From Cellulosilyticum sp. (lineage in GTDB: Bacteria; Bacillota; Clostridia; Lachnospirales; Cellulosilyticaceae): a stretch of DNA of 35,278 bases. The notes beneath the pieces were generated by a model. It worked only from the letters and a program-made list of their open reading frames with translations, did no database searches and was not told the DNA's origin. Each line of letters starts with the position of its first letter. Position 1 is the first letter of the stretch. The position numbers and the translations under genes are program-made. Where the stretch lies: positions 5,167 to 40,444 of the forward strand of contig SVDC01000034.1 of assembly GCA_015058045.1 (NCBI GenBank), written 5' to 3'. Below, one piece after another: positions 1 to 8,107 of the stretch.

Positions 1-1340
1 TGAGGCTCTATATGAATAAAATCACCTATTCTTCCAAAAAGTTTTTCTAAAATAGTATGTGTTAGTCTTCTATCATCTGGGTCTGTATTATTTAGCTCTC
101 TCAATAATGTCTTAGCTCTTTTCCTATCACGAACCCGTTCTTCCCCCCATGGTATGTATAATGCTTTATCATCTACCTCTATTTGCTTCTGAGCCAGCTG
201 TTTCATATAATCCATCGCTGCTTCATCCCCAAAATTATAGGCTAAAGCACTTTCTGCAATCCTTCCATCATCTCCTATACTCTGAATAACCTGTTCATAG
301 TTTACCGCTTGTCCAAACTCCTTCTGTAATCTCATTTCTTCACATTCAAACTTATAACCTATGGGCACATTTGCTTTAACAAATTCCTCATAAGATATCC
401 TAGATATAGGTTTATCCTCTAATTCTTTCTCACTACTTAACTGTTCTTCCATCTGAATCATATTTTCACTAACAATTTGAGCTTTGGCAGGTAGCTTATT
501 TTCATCATCTAACGCATCTTCGTTATATACTATTTCTTTATGATATACTACATTATCACATACTGCATCCTGCTCATCTAATGCTTCTTTATCGTATACT
601 ATATCTCTTTCATCTAATGTTTCTTCGTTATATAGCTCATCTTCATCATATAACGCTTCTTCACCATACAATGCTTCTTCATATAATACCCCTTCATCAT
701 ATAGTTCATCTTCACACGCATCTTGATCTAATTCAAAGAACCTCTGCTCTAATGTCGCATTTGCAAATTGTACATATCTGTTTTTAATCTTTGTGTTTTC
801 TAATATTGGAGCTTCAACTAATGCTTCCTGTTCTATTTCTACTTTAACTTCTTTTTGATCTTCTTTAAATTGAATGAATGCCCACTTTTTATGCTGCTCA
901 CTAGAGTAAACTTCCTCTGTCAACGTGCCGCCTAACTTTGTATAGAGTATGCTATTTTTCGCCTGACTCAGCACATTAAATACATTAATTTTATTCTCCC
1001 TACAATATGTCCTCATTTGGTTGATGAACATACCCTCTATCCCTAATCCTACATATGCTGGTCTAATAAATAAATCATCTAACCAATAACCTGCTTTAAT
1101 TAGCAATTGATTTTTCTCATAATCCTCTTCTACTTTACGTAGTGCACAATATCCAATAATCGTCGTCTGTTTTTCTGCTACAAATACAATATGTTTTTCT
1201 ATATATTCTCTTGTAATAATCTCTTTGATACCTTGTCCCATATAGCCTTCTATGTCAGTTCTATACTTTTTAGCCCCCATTAAAATGCTGGTTAACAAAA
1301 GTGCATCCATAGCTCTGGCTCTTCTAATTTGTATATCCAT
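1..1340 (-). CDS. GNAT acetyltransferase / acidic repeat / sugar O-acetyltransferase fusion, 3' end outside window
   Basis: The frame is open from the ATG at 1340 to the window edge (446 codons, no stop), so the C-terminus is missing. Residues about 1-160 look like a GNAT N-acetyltransferase: an N-terminal RRARAMDALLL segment, IVFVAEKQTTIIGYCALR as central strands, and LFIRPAYVGLGIEGM as a degenerate acetyl-CoA loop. Residues about 203-282 are a very acidic repeat (LYDEGV, LYEEA, LYGEEA, LYDEDE, LYNEET). From about 392 the sequence turns into the N-terminal domain of maltose/galactoside O-acetyltransferases (RDRKRAKTLLRELNNTDPDD, then LFGRIGDFIHIEP), which normally precedes a left-handed beta-helix. 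The segment at 310-390 is not recognised. Two adjacent ATGs exist (1343 and 1340); the GGGGG ribosome site is spaced better for 1340. Domain calls are from motif memory. The substrates are unknown. Confidence 0.72.
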   Translation of the reverse strand, partial: MDIQIRRARAMDALLLTSILMGAKKYRTDIEGYMGQGIKEIITREYIEKHIVFVAEKQTTIIGYCALRKVEEDYEKNQLLIKAGYWLDDLFIRPAYVGLGIEGMFINQMRTYCRENKINVFNVLSQAKNSILYTKLGGTLTEEVYSSEQHKKWAFIQFKEDQKEVKVEIEQEALVEAPILENTKIKNRYVQFANATLEQRFFELDQDACEDELYDEGVLYEEALYGEEALYDEDELYNEETLDERDIVYDKEALDEQDAVCDNVVYHKEIVYNEDALDDENKLPAKAQIVSENMIQMEEQLSSEKELEDKPISRISYEEFVKANVPIGYKFECEEMRLQKEFGQAVNYEQVIQSIGDDGRIAESALAYNFGDEAAMDYMKQLAQKQIEVDDKALYIPWGEERVRDRKRAKTLLRELNNTDPDDRRLTHTILEKLFGRIGDFIHIEP

Positions 1341-1453
1341 CATTTTTCCCCCTATATATTTACCCTGTACCTTACATCTTTTAACTTATCTTTTAGCATC
1401 ATCTAATATTTTATATTTTAAACATTATTTTCCATAATTATCAGTATATTTAA

Positions 1454-1482
1454 AATATAACTCAATTAAACTATTCTATCAA
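1454..1482 (-). promoter_or_regulatory. Promoter of the acetyltransferase fusion gene
   Basis: On the minus strand TTGATA (1482-1477) and TATATT (1459-1454) are separated by exactly 17 bases, a sigma-A type promoter about 110 bases upstream of the start codon. The rest of 1344-1537 is AT-rich with no other feature seen. Confidence 0.55.
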
Positions 1483-1530
1483 CATCTTTTCTCATTTATT
1501 TTTACTTATTTTGTAAATAGACGTAACGAA

Positions 1531-1567
1531 ATAAAAAAACGATAGGGAAATTTTTCTCCCTATCGTT
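1531..1567 (-). terminator. Intrinsic terminator after the 48-codon gene
   Basis: A perfect 11-bp stem (1538-1548 with 1557-1567, arm AACGATAGGGA) has an 8-base loop and is followed on the minus strand by seven T. The stop codon of the small gene lies inside the stem. Confidence 0.85.
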
Positions 1568-1706
1568 GATTTCTACTTATTGATGCTCCTGAACCTTGGG
1601 TACCTGAGCTCATTGTATTTTTAAAGCCACTTTTTGAATTTAAAGCTTCTTTCATATTATCCATTTGACTTTGTAATTTTGCATCCATCGATTGTTTTTG
1701 GGTCAT
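1560..1706 (-). CDS. Small hydrophilic hypothetical protein, 48 aa
   Basis: An ATG at 1706 is preceded by AAAGGAG with 8 bases spacing, and the frame runs 48 codons to a TAG at 1560. The product starts MTQKQSMDAKLQSQMDNMKE and ends in a Ser/Gly/Thr-rich tail (GTQGSGASISRNQR). It has no membrane segment, signal peptide or cysteine; the first half could form a short amphipathic helix. The perfect ribosome site and the terminator that overlaps its stop argue that it is a real gene. It lies 113 bases downstream of the M3 peptidase on the same strand with no terminator between, so it may be co-transcribed with it. I do not recognise the family and assign no function. Confidence 0.6.
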   Translation of the reverse strand: MTQKQSMDAKLQSQMDNMKEALNSKSGFKNTMSSGTQGSGASISRNQR

Positions 1707-1819
1707 GAAGTCATCTCCTTTAAAGAGATTTTTCCCCATTCATTAAAAAGCATACCTATTTCAGCGAACTGGTATAAACTACATTACCTTATAACACAAT
1801 TACATGTCATTGATATCAA

Positions 1820-4066
1820 TTACTTTAACTCATAGCTGAGTTTCATAAATTCCTCAATATCTTCAGCAATAATCTGAAGTGAATCTTTCCAGAATTCTGG
1901 CTGTGATACATCGATACCTATTGTCTTTGTTACATCCTCAATTTTCATTTTGCCTGTTACAGCAAGAAGCTGCTTATATTTCCCAGGGAATGTTTTTGGA
2001 TCTTTTAAATACTGTGCATAAAGTCCTTTAGCAAATAATAATCCAAAGGCATATGGGAAATTATAGAAGTTGGCATCAGCATAATAGTAATGACTCTTCC
2101 AAGTCCACATATATGGATGTAAATACTCTGGATCTAAGCCATCACCATAAGCTTCTTTTTGAGCATCTGTCATTAATATTTTAATTTGTTCCACACTTAA
2201 TGGGCTTTCTTCTCTATTTTCAAATACCGCTGTTTCAAATAAATATCTAGAGTAAATATCAACAATCACCTGTGTTGCATCACTAATTTCTGTTTCTAAA
2301 ATAGCAAAAGCCTCTTCCTTGCTACCTTCTTTAATTGCTGCTTTCTTTACAATCGTTTCACAGAAAGTAGATGCCGTTTCAGCAAGTGGCATTGGATAAT
2401 TTGTATTTAAGATACTTTCATTTTTAAGACATTCTCCATGATAACCATGACCTAATTCATGTGCCATTGTAATGGTGTCTCCAAAATTATCGCCATAGTT
2501 TAAAAGCACTCTACTTTCTCCAATACTATGAACTGCACAACAGAATGCCCCACCTACTTTACCTTCTTTAGGTAAAACATCAATCCAATGATGATCCATT
2601 GCCTTTCTTGCATAGTCACCAAGTTCATTATCAAAGCTTCTAAATTGTTTCTCTACAAATGCTTTGCCCTCTTCGTAAGTATATTTCATTTCTTTATCAA
2701 TAACTGGTGCATACATTTCATAGAATGGTAATCCATTTTCATAGCCTAAAAGCTCTGCTTTTCTTCTAAGATATTTTCTAAAGATAGGCATACTTTCTTT
2801 CATAGCTTCAAGCATAGCATCCAGTGTCTTCTTATCCATTCTAGAATCTTTGAGAGTCATTTCTAATGGTGACTTATAACCTCTTAATTTAGAAACAGTA
2901 AGCACCTCACCTTTAATACCATTTAAAGCTGCTGCTATTCCTTCTTCAATTTTTTTATAAGAAGCAATTTCTGCTTCATAAGCTTTCTTTCTAACTTCTT
3001 TATCTTTATCATAAGCCATATTAAGTACCACTGTTAATGGAAGTTCTTCTTTCCCCCCATCTTGCTCAAGTTCTACTTTATGGGTAGAGATTAATAGGTT
3101 TTTATAATTCACCCACGCTGTTGAGCCTGTGTTTTTCATTTTAGCAATAATGACTTCTTCTTTTTCACTTAATAAGTGTTTGCTTTGTTCCACGATTTCT
3201 TTGAGGAAAAAGCTAAAGGCTTTTAGCTGATTAGAGGATTCGATAACTGTTTCTAAGTCTTGAATCTCACTAATCCATTTACTGATCTTAGTTTCTGGTT
3301 CAGCAAGTTCACTTTGTTTTTGGTCAATAATATCTGCATATTTATTAGCAAGCTCGTCTTTTGAGTTCACACTTACGATAAGTTCTGCATAGACACCTAA
3401 CTTCTCAAACATTAAACTCATCTTTTCAGATAGAACAATGTAACGCTCTAATTTCTCTTTTTCATTTTCATGATTTTGAGTGATGTCATTTGCCATTTCA
3501 GCTAATTCTCTAATTAATGCATCTAATTTCTCTAAATCCCCTTGATAAGCTTTCCCTTCAAAAGAATCATAAAGCTCATTTAAACTCCAGTCCAAGCTAT
3601 TTACTGGTGCCTTTTCTTTAACTACATCCATTAAAGCTAAGAATACATAACTGCCATCTGCCTCAATACGGTAAATACCCTTTGCATCTAAATGATGAAC
3701 GCCCATAAATGCTAAATCTTTTGCTACGGCTTCTTCACATTCAAATCCACCTTGTTTAAAGATATTAAACTGTGTCACTTCCGCTAAATCTTGTAGTGCT
3801 TTAGCTTCTTCTCTCATATGTTCTGAAAGTTCTTCATTAGCCCATGCCCATACCCAGCTACTATCTTCCTTTTTCCATGACCCGATACATACTACTTTAA
3901 AAGATAATTCATTTCCTTCACTCTTTAAAGTAAGTTTTTGTTCTGGTTGGCTAAAGCTATAGTTTTTATACTGATTCATTTGATAAGTATCTGTTAACAC
4001 CTTTTGTTTCTCAAAAACGTCTTGGTGACATACCTGCAAAAATTTCTCAAATGCTTGATTATCCAT
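1820..4066 (-). CDS. pepF: M3 family oligoendopeptidase (PepF type) with extra N-terminal domain
   Basis: A 748-residue zinc metallopeptidase that should cleave short peptides in the cytoplasm. The active-site motif HELGH is at residues 536-540, with the third zinc ligand expected at Glu563 (LAETASTFCE), the usual M3 spacing. The canonical PepF part starts near residue 153 (SLDWSLNELYDSFEG) and is about 595 residues, the normal full length. The first 150 residues are additional: SWKKEDSSWVWAWANEELSE followed by FMGVHHLDAKGIYR and YVFLALMDVV resembles the DUF6882 domain, an uncharacterised family; this is from memory and less certain. The ATG is preceded by AAGGAG at 7 bases. The gene is separated from the upstream oxidoreductase by a hairpin, so it probably has its own promoter, which I could not identify with confidence. 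Confidence 0.9.
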   Translation of the reverse strand: MDNQAFEKFLQVCHQDVFEKQKVLTDTYQMNQYKNYSFSQPEQKLTLKSEGNELSFKVVCIGSWKKEDSSWVWAWANEELSEHMREEAKALQDLAEVTQFNIFKQGGFECEEAVAKDLAFMGVHHLDAKGIYRIEADGSYVFLALMDVVKEKAPVNSLDWSLNELYDSFEGKAYQGDLEKLDALIRELAEMANDITQNHENEKEKLERYIVLSEKMSLMFEKLGVYAELIVSVNSKDELANKYADIIDQKQSELAEPETKISKWISEIQDLETVIESSNQLKAFSFFLKEIVEQSKHLLSEKEEVIIAKMKNTGSTAWVNYKNLLISTHKVELEQDGGKEELPLTVVLNMAYDKDKEVRKKAYEAEIASYKKIEEGIAAALNGIKGEVLTVSKLRGYKSPLEMTLKDSRMDKKTLDAMLEAMKESMPIFRKYLRRKAELLGYENGLPFYEMYAPVIDKEMKYTYEEGKAFVEKQFRSFDNELGDYARKAMDHHWIDVLPKEGKVGGAFCCAVHSIGESRVLLNYGDNFGDTITMAHELGHGYHGECLKNESILNTNYPMPLAETASTFCETIVKKAAIKEGSKEEAFAILETEISDATQVIVDIYSRYLFETAVFENREESPLSVEQIKILMTDAQKEAYGDGLDPEYLHPYMWTWKSHYYYADANFYNFPYAFGLLFAKGLYAQYLKDPKTFPGKYKQLLAVTGKMKIEDVTKTIGIDVSQPEFWKDSLQIIAEDIEEFMKLSYELK

Positions 4067-4269
4067 TTCTACTCTCCTTGTTCTACTATGTCTCTCCTCA
4101 TTTTACATCTATTAATAAGGTTCTTACTATATACTTATCATTTATACTGTGTTTTTTCAATAAAGATTATGACTTATGTACTATTTATTCTGACGCCTAT
4201 ACATAAAACCACCTCTGTTCTTACTATAACATAACTTATAATAATCTCTTTTGAGCCACAATAATATGA

Positions 4270-4305
4270 GGTATCCTTATCCACGCAATCGGGGATAAGA
4301 ATACC
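4270..4305 (-). terminator. Imperfect hairpin after the Rieske oxidoreductase gene
   Basis: Arms GGTATCCTTATCC (4270-4282) and GGATAAGAATACC (4293-4305) pair with one mismatch around a 10-base loop. The T-rich tail is weak on both strands, so terminator function is likely but not certain. It would end the oxidoreductase transcript before the peptidase gene. Confidence 0.5.
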
Positions 4306-4387
4306 TTCTTTATTGTAATCATATATTATTTGAATGAATACATCACCCAACCTAAAACTCTCACCTCAGTCCATCCATCTATCTCAT

Positions 4388-5935
4388 CTAATATAAATTA
4401 GGATGAATATGATTCTTTCCCTCTTTATAACTATTTAATTCATGAGTACTAGGTCCTTCAAGTACCTCTCCATCAATACTAAATCTGGAACCATGAAATG
4501 GACAATCCCAGCTTTTCTCTGCACTATTCCACCTTAAAGTGGCACCCACATGTGTGCAAACAATATCTACAATATGGTATTGTTCATCTTCATCTTGATA
4601 AATGCCATACACATTTCCATCTTGCAATTTAGTCGTAGTAGCCTCTCCTTTTTTAGGAAATGCCTCTACTGGTATTTCACGTAGCTTACCCTGTATATAG
4701 TTTTTAATGCCCTGTATATTATGCTCTCTAAAAGTTGCTCCTCTAAATGCTTCTCCTCTCATGGGATTAAAGAGTTCCTCATACTCACTTCGCCCAGTTG
4801 TTAACATATCTCTTAAAATAAGTGCTGCACTAGTGCCGCCTGTCATTCCCCATTTATTAAATCCCGTAGCAACATAAACATCATGAGAACGTCTGCTATT
4901 TAAATAGCCTACATAGGGTACCTTATCTGATGTCACATAGTCTTGAGTGGACCAATGGTATAAGACTTCATCACTATTAAATACTGCCTTAGCAAATGCT
5001 TGTAACTCTTCAAAATGTGCACACTCTCTCATATCATCTCCTGTCCTATGTTCACCCCCTCCTATAAGTACAATATTTTTTTCTGGTACTGGTCTTATAG
5101 AAAATTTAGGTGTGTCTACAGAAATATAATTTCCCATAGGCATTTGACTTGGCTCTACTTTTATTCCAATGACATACTCTCTCTTCATTTGTAGCCTGGT
5201 AAAATATAATCCTAGCCCATCATACATAGGAAAATGAGAAGCAATAATAATCTTTTTAGCATGAATATAAGCACCATTTCTAGTCTCTAATCCCGTAATT
5301 TCATCTGGTTCAATGGCTTGAATCGGTGTCTGTTCATAAATTTCTCCCCCTGCTTCCACAAAAAGTTCTGCTAATCTTAACAAATACTTTCTGACATGAA
5401 ATAGATAAGCGTCTTCCCATTCAAGTGCTGCTTTAACGCCTACATTAATAGGTAAACGCTCTTTGTACTCCACTCTCATTCCTAAACGTTGATACGCTTC
5501 AACCTCATCTTTAATTTTATGAATATTTTCTTCCTCAATGGTAAAAACATAAGACGGACTTTGTCTTAAGTCACACTCTATCTTTTCTTTATTTATAGTT
5601 TCTTTTACAAATTTCATTGCCTCTAGATTAATATTAGCATACTGTTTTGCCTTTCCCGGACTCTTAGTATGCATAAGCTTATCATATATTAACCCATGGC
5701 ACGGTGTAAGCTTAGCCGTTGTTCGCACAGACGTGCCCATGGCAATACGATCTGCTTCTACTACAACTATCTTTTGTCCTGAATCCTTTAGTAAATATGC
5801 TAAACTCAGCCCAACAATACCTCCTCCAACAATTGCAATATCTATGTCTATATTTTCTTTTAAAATAGGATAGCTGGTTTCCTTAGTATCTTCTCTATAA
5901 ATAGGTTCATGTTTTCCTAACTTCAATATCTTCAC
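4388..5935 (-). CDS. FAD-dependent oxidoreductase with C-terminal Rieske [2Fe-2S] domain (YhfW-like)
   Basis: A 515-residue two-domain redox protein. The N-terminal part has the dinucleotide-binding fold of the DAO (glycine/D-amino-acid oxidase) family, with IAIVGGGIVGLSLAYLL near residue 33 and VVVEADRIAMGTS after it. The C-terminal 60 residues carry the Rieske ligands Cys460-X-His462 and Cys478-X2-His481 (CTH and CPFHGS). The same architecture and length occur in Bacillus subtilis YhfW; the substrate is unknown. The start is GTG at 5935, preceded by AAGAGG with 6 bases spacing. No signal peptide is seen, so it is probably cytoplasmic. It appears monocistronic. Confidence 0.9.
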   Translation of the reverse strand: MKILKLGKHEPIYREDTKETSYPILKENIDIDIAIVGGGIVGLSLAYLLKDSGQKIVVVEADRIAMGTSVRTTAKLTPCHGLIYDKLMHTKSPGKAKQYANINLEAMKFVKETINKEKIECDLRQSPSYVFTIEEENIHKIKDEVEAYQRLGMRVEYKERLPINVGVKAALEWEDAYLFHVRKYLLRLAELFVEAGGEIYEQTPIQAIEPDEITGLETRNGAYIHAKKIIIASHFPMYDGLGLYFTRLQMKREYVIGIKVEPSQMPMGNYISVDTPKFSIRPVPEKNIVLIGGGEHRTGDDMRECAHFEELQAFAKAVFNSDEVLYHWSTQDYVTSDKVPYVGYLNSRRSHDVYVATGFNKWGMTGGTSAALILRDMLTTGRSEYEELFNPMRGEAFRGATFREHNIQGIKNYIQGKLREIPVEAFPKKGEATTTKLQDGNVYGIYQDEDEQYHIVDIVCTHVGATLRWNSAEKSWDCPFHGSRFSIDGEVLEGPSTHELNSYKEGKNHIHPNLY

Positions 5936-6324
5936 ACCTTACCTCTTAATAGTTTTTACTTATTGTTCCCTTTTGCTATGCCTTCATTCTTTCTTTTAAT
6001 CTTTAATGAAATTAACGCCTCTATAAACTAAATATTTTCTTTAACAGATCATAATTTTTTAAATTTTTCAGATTTTTTTCTTATATCGGCCTTTCATTGT
6101 ATGTATATATTAGACAATTGTCTTTCCACAAAATACATATTCAAACAACGATTTTATAACACTTTGCTTATTTAACTCCAATTTTAATCATTAAAATTAC
6201 AAATATTATATAATTTTTTATAGTTTTTTATACAATATATTAGAAATATTGCTCTATATATTGTTTTTTTAACTTCAACTTAGTAAAATGAATTTACTAA
6301 TATAAAAAGGTAAAGGTGATAAAA
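5936..6324. other. AT-rich divergent intergenic region upstream of asd
   Basis: This gap separates the divergent oxidoreductase and asd genes. It contains a perfect 12-bp palindrome AGACAATTGTCT (6112-6123) and a weak CodY-like match around 6063-6077 (11 of 15 positions by eye). No lysine riboswitch, T-box or attenuator is visible before asd. I could not choose a convincing promoter among the many AT-rich candidates. Confidence 0.4.
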
Positions 6325-7416
6325 ATGAATAAAAAATTAAGAGTAGGTGTCGTTGGTGGAACGGGTATGGTAGGTCAACGCTTTGTAACTTTACTTGAAA
6401 ACCATCCTTTCTTTGAATTAAAAGTTGTTGCTGCAAGTAGTCGTTCTGCTGGTCAAACATATGAAAAAGCAGTAGAAGGTAGATGGAAAATGTCTACTCC
6501 AATTCCAGAAGAAGCAAAAAATCTTGTTGTTATGGATGCTGCAAAAGTTGAAGAAGTTGCATCTCAAGTAGATTTTATCTTCTGTGCTGTAGATATGAAA
6601 AAAGATGAAATTAAAGCTTTAGAAGAAGCTTATGCAAAAACAGAAACTCCAGTTGTATCAAATAACTCAGCTCATAGATGGACACCAGATGTACCTATGG
6701 TTATTCCAGAAATCAATGATAGTCACTTAGAAGTTATTGAAGCTCAAAGAAAACGCCTTGGTACAAAGAAAGGCTTTATTGCAGTTAAACCAAACTGTTC
6801 AATCCAAAGCTACACACCAATGATTTCTGCTTTATTAGAATATGAACCAACAACTATCGTTGCTTCAACCTATCAAGCAATCTCTGGTGCAGGTAAAACA
6901 TTTAAAGAATGGCCTGAAATGGAAGGAAATATCATTCCTTACATTGGAGGCGAAGAAGAAAAGAGTGAACAAGAACCACTTAGAGTATGGGGTAAAGTGG
7001 TAGATGGTGAAATCGTTAAAGCACAAGCTCCAGTTATTACTGCTCAATGTATCCGTGTTCCAGTTCTTGATGGTCACTTAGCTACAGTATTCGTTTCATT
7101 CAAAAAGAAACCTACTAAAGAACAAATTCTTGAAGCTTGGAAAAACTTCAAAGGTAAACCACAAACATTAAATCTTCCAAGTGCACCACAACAATTTATC
7201 CACTACTTTGAAGAAGAAAATAGACCACAAACTAAATTAGATCGTGACACAGAAAAAGGTATGGCAGTATGTGCTGGTAGACTTAGAGAAGACTCTGTAT
7301 ACGATTACAAATTCGTTGGTCTTTCTCATAACACATTAAGAGGTGCTGCTGGTGGTGCAGTCCTTATTGCTGAACTTTTAACAGTTGAAGGCTATATTAC
7401 AAGTAAAGAAGCATAA
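6325..7416 (+). CDS. asd: Aspartate-semialdehyde dehydrogenase, fungal/archaeal type
   Basis: Makes L-aspartate 4-semialdehyde from aspartyl phosphate with NADPH, the branch point to lysine/diaminopimelate, threonine and methionine. The 363-residue protein has the nucleotide loop GVVGGTGMVGQRF at the N-terminus, the catalytic Cys158 in VKPNCSIQSY, and VLDGHLATVFVSF with the conserved His. SNNSAHRWTPDVPMVIPEIN and the length place it in the yeast HOM2 / archaeal subgroup rather than the usual bacterial Asd subgroup. A GTG at 6316 is in frame, but it lies inside the ribosome site; AAAGG sits 8 bases before the ATG at 6325, so that is the start. It is monocistronic, ended by a strong terminator. 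dapF and dapL of the same pathway lie at 33-35 kb. Confidence 0.95.
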   Translation: MNKKLRVGVVGGTGMVGQRFVTLLENHPFFELKVVAASSRSAGQTYEKAVEGRWKMSTPIPEEAKNLVVMDAAKVEEVASQVDFIFCAVDMKKDEIKALEEAYAKTETPVVSNNSAHRWTPDVPMVIPEINDSHLEVIEAQRKRLGTKKGFIAVKPNCSIQSYTPMISALLEYEPTTIVASTYQAISGAGKTFKEWPEMEGNIIPYIGGEEEKSEQEPLRVWGKVVDGEIVKAQAPVITAQCIRVPVLDGHLATVFVSFKKKPTKEQILEAWKNFKGKPQTLNLPSAPQQFIHYFEEENRPQTKLDRDTEKGMAVCAGRLREDSVYDYKFVGLSHNTLRGAAGGAVLIAELLTVEGYITSKEA

Positions 7417-7442
7417 TATGCTTAGTTACTATTTTATATAGT

Positions 7443-7491
7443 AAAAAAGAACCGTTGTATTTCATCATCCTCATACAACGGTTCTTTTTTT
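7443..7491. terminator. Bidirectional terminator between asd and the ACT-domain gene
   Basis: A perfect 12-bp stem GAACCGTTGTAT (7449-7460 with 7473-7484) is flanked by A6 on the left and T7 on the right. It serves the convergent asd and ACT-domain genes. Confidence 0.9.
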
Positions 7492-7496
7492 ATCCT

Positions 7497-7862
7497 TTAT
7501 ATAAACTGGCACCCTGCTTCTATTAGAGCATTCTTTACCTGTTCCATCTTTTCTTCCTTAATTAATATGTAATCTGTATCAAATGTCGCAACCACTAATA
7601 TCCCTGTTTCCTGCTTAGCTATAATATCTGCTAAAAAAGCAATCATTCCATATTTCTCAAAAGCTGCATCTTCTGCGATTCTAAAGCACTTCCAACCATA
7701 TTCTATCTTAATACATTCCTTTGGTGCTATTTCTTCAGGACATATAATAGAATACTCCTCTTCTGTTTTAGCCGTAAACATATAATCTTCTTCAAAATTG
7801 ATATTCCTAAAATCTTCAACCTGACATATTACAAATTTTTTATTAAGCATTTGTAAATCCAT
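7497..7862 (-). CDS. ACT-domain protein
   Basis: A protein of 121 residues with the pattern of small stand-alone ACT-domain proteins: EYSIICPEE early, then IEYGWKCFRI, a helix at FEKYGMIAFLADIIAKQ and TGILVVATFDTDYILIKEE. ACT domains bind amino acids or other small ligands and regulate metabolic enzymes; the ligand here is unknown. There are two consecutive ATGs (7865 and 7862); the AAAGGAG ribosome site fits 7862 better (6 versus 3 bases). It is convergent with asd, shares its terminator and is otherwise alone. Location beside an amino-acid biosynthesis gene is suggestive only. Confidence 0.8.
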   Translation of the reverse strand: MDLQMLNKKFVICQVEDFRNINFEEDYMFTAKTEEEYSIICPEEIAPKECIKIEYGWKCFRIAEDAAFEKYGMIAFLADIIAKQETGILVVATFDTDYILIKEEKMEQVKNALIEAGCQFI

Positions 7863-8107
7863 CATATTCTCCTTTCATTATTTTAAATGTATAGTTGTTT
7901 ACTCATTTTAACTTACATCACATTTTAATTGTTATTTTTTTATTTTATTTTAAAATTCAATATTTTTCTATACTTAATACTTGTATTATCATTTTCATTT
8001 TTGAAATATTATTAATTATAAGTCTTAAAAAATTATGCAAAAATATTTATTCTATATATCGAATTTTCCAAATATATATACTATGTATTTTTCTTTAAGG
8101 AGTTCTT

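Noticed and set aside
581..787. Plus-strand open frame rich in His and Leu
   Set aside because: It is the antisense of the acidic repeat of the acetyltransferase fusion; the repeat DNA keeps this frame open. No ribosome site.
4120..4228. 12-base direct repeat GTTCTTACTATA at 4120-4131 and 4217-4228
   Set aside because: Short, AT-rich and not placed around any site; chance is a sufficient explanation.
4004..4234. Plus-strand 76-codon frame
   Set aside because: Overlaps the 5' end of the peptidase gene on the other strand, has no ribosome site and has a low-complexity product.
6316..6324. GTG start for asd
   Set aside because: The GTG is part of the ribosome site for the ATG at 6325.
7895..8098. 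67-codon plus-strand frame before the patatin gene
   Set aside because: Composition is only that of AT-rich spacer (Ile, Phe, Leu, Tyr), with no ribosome site and no motif.
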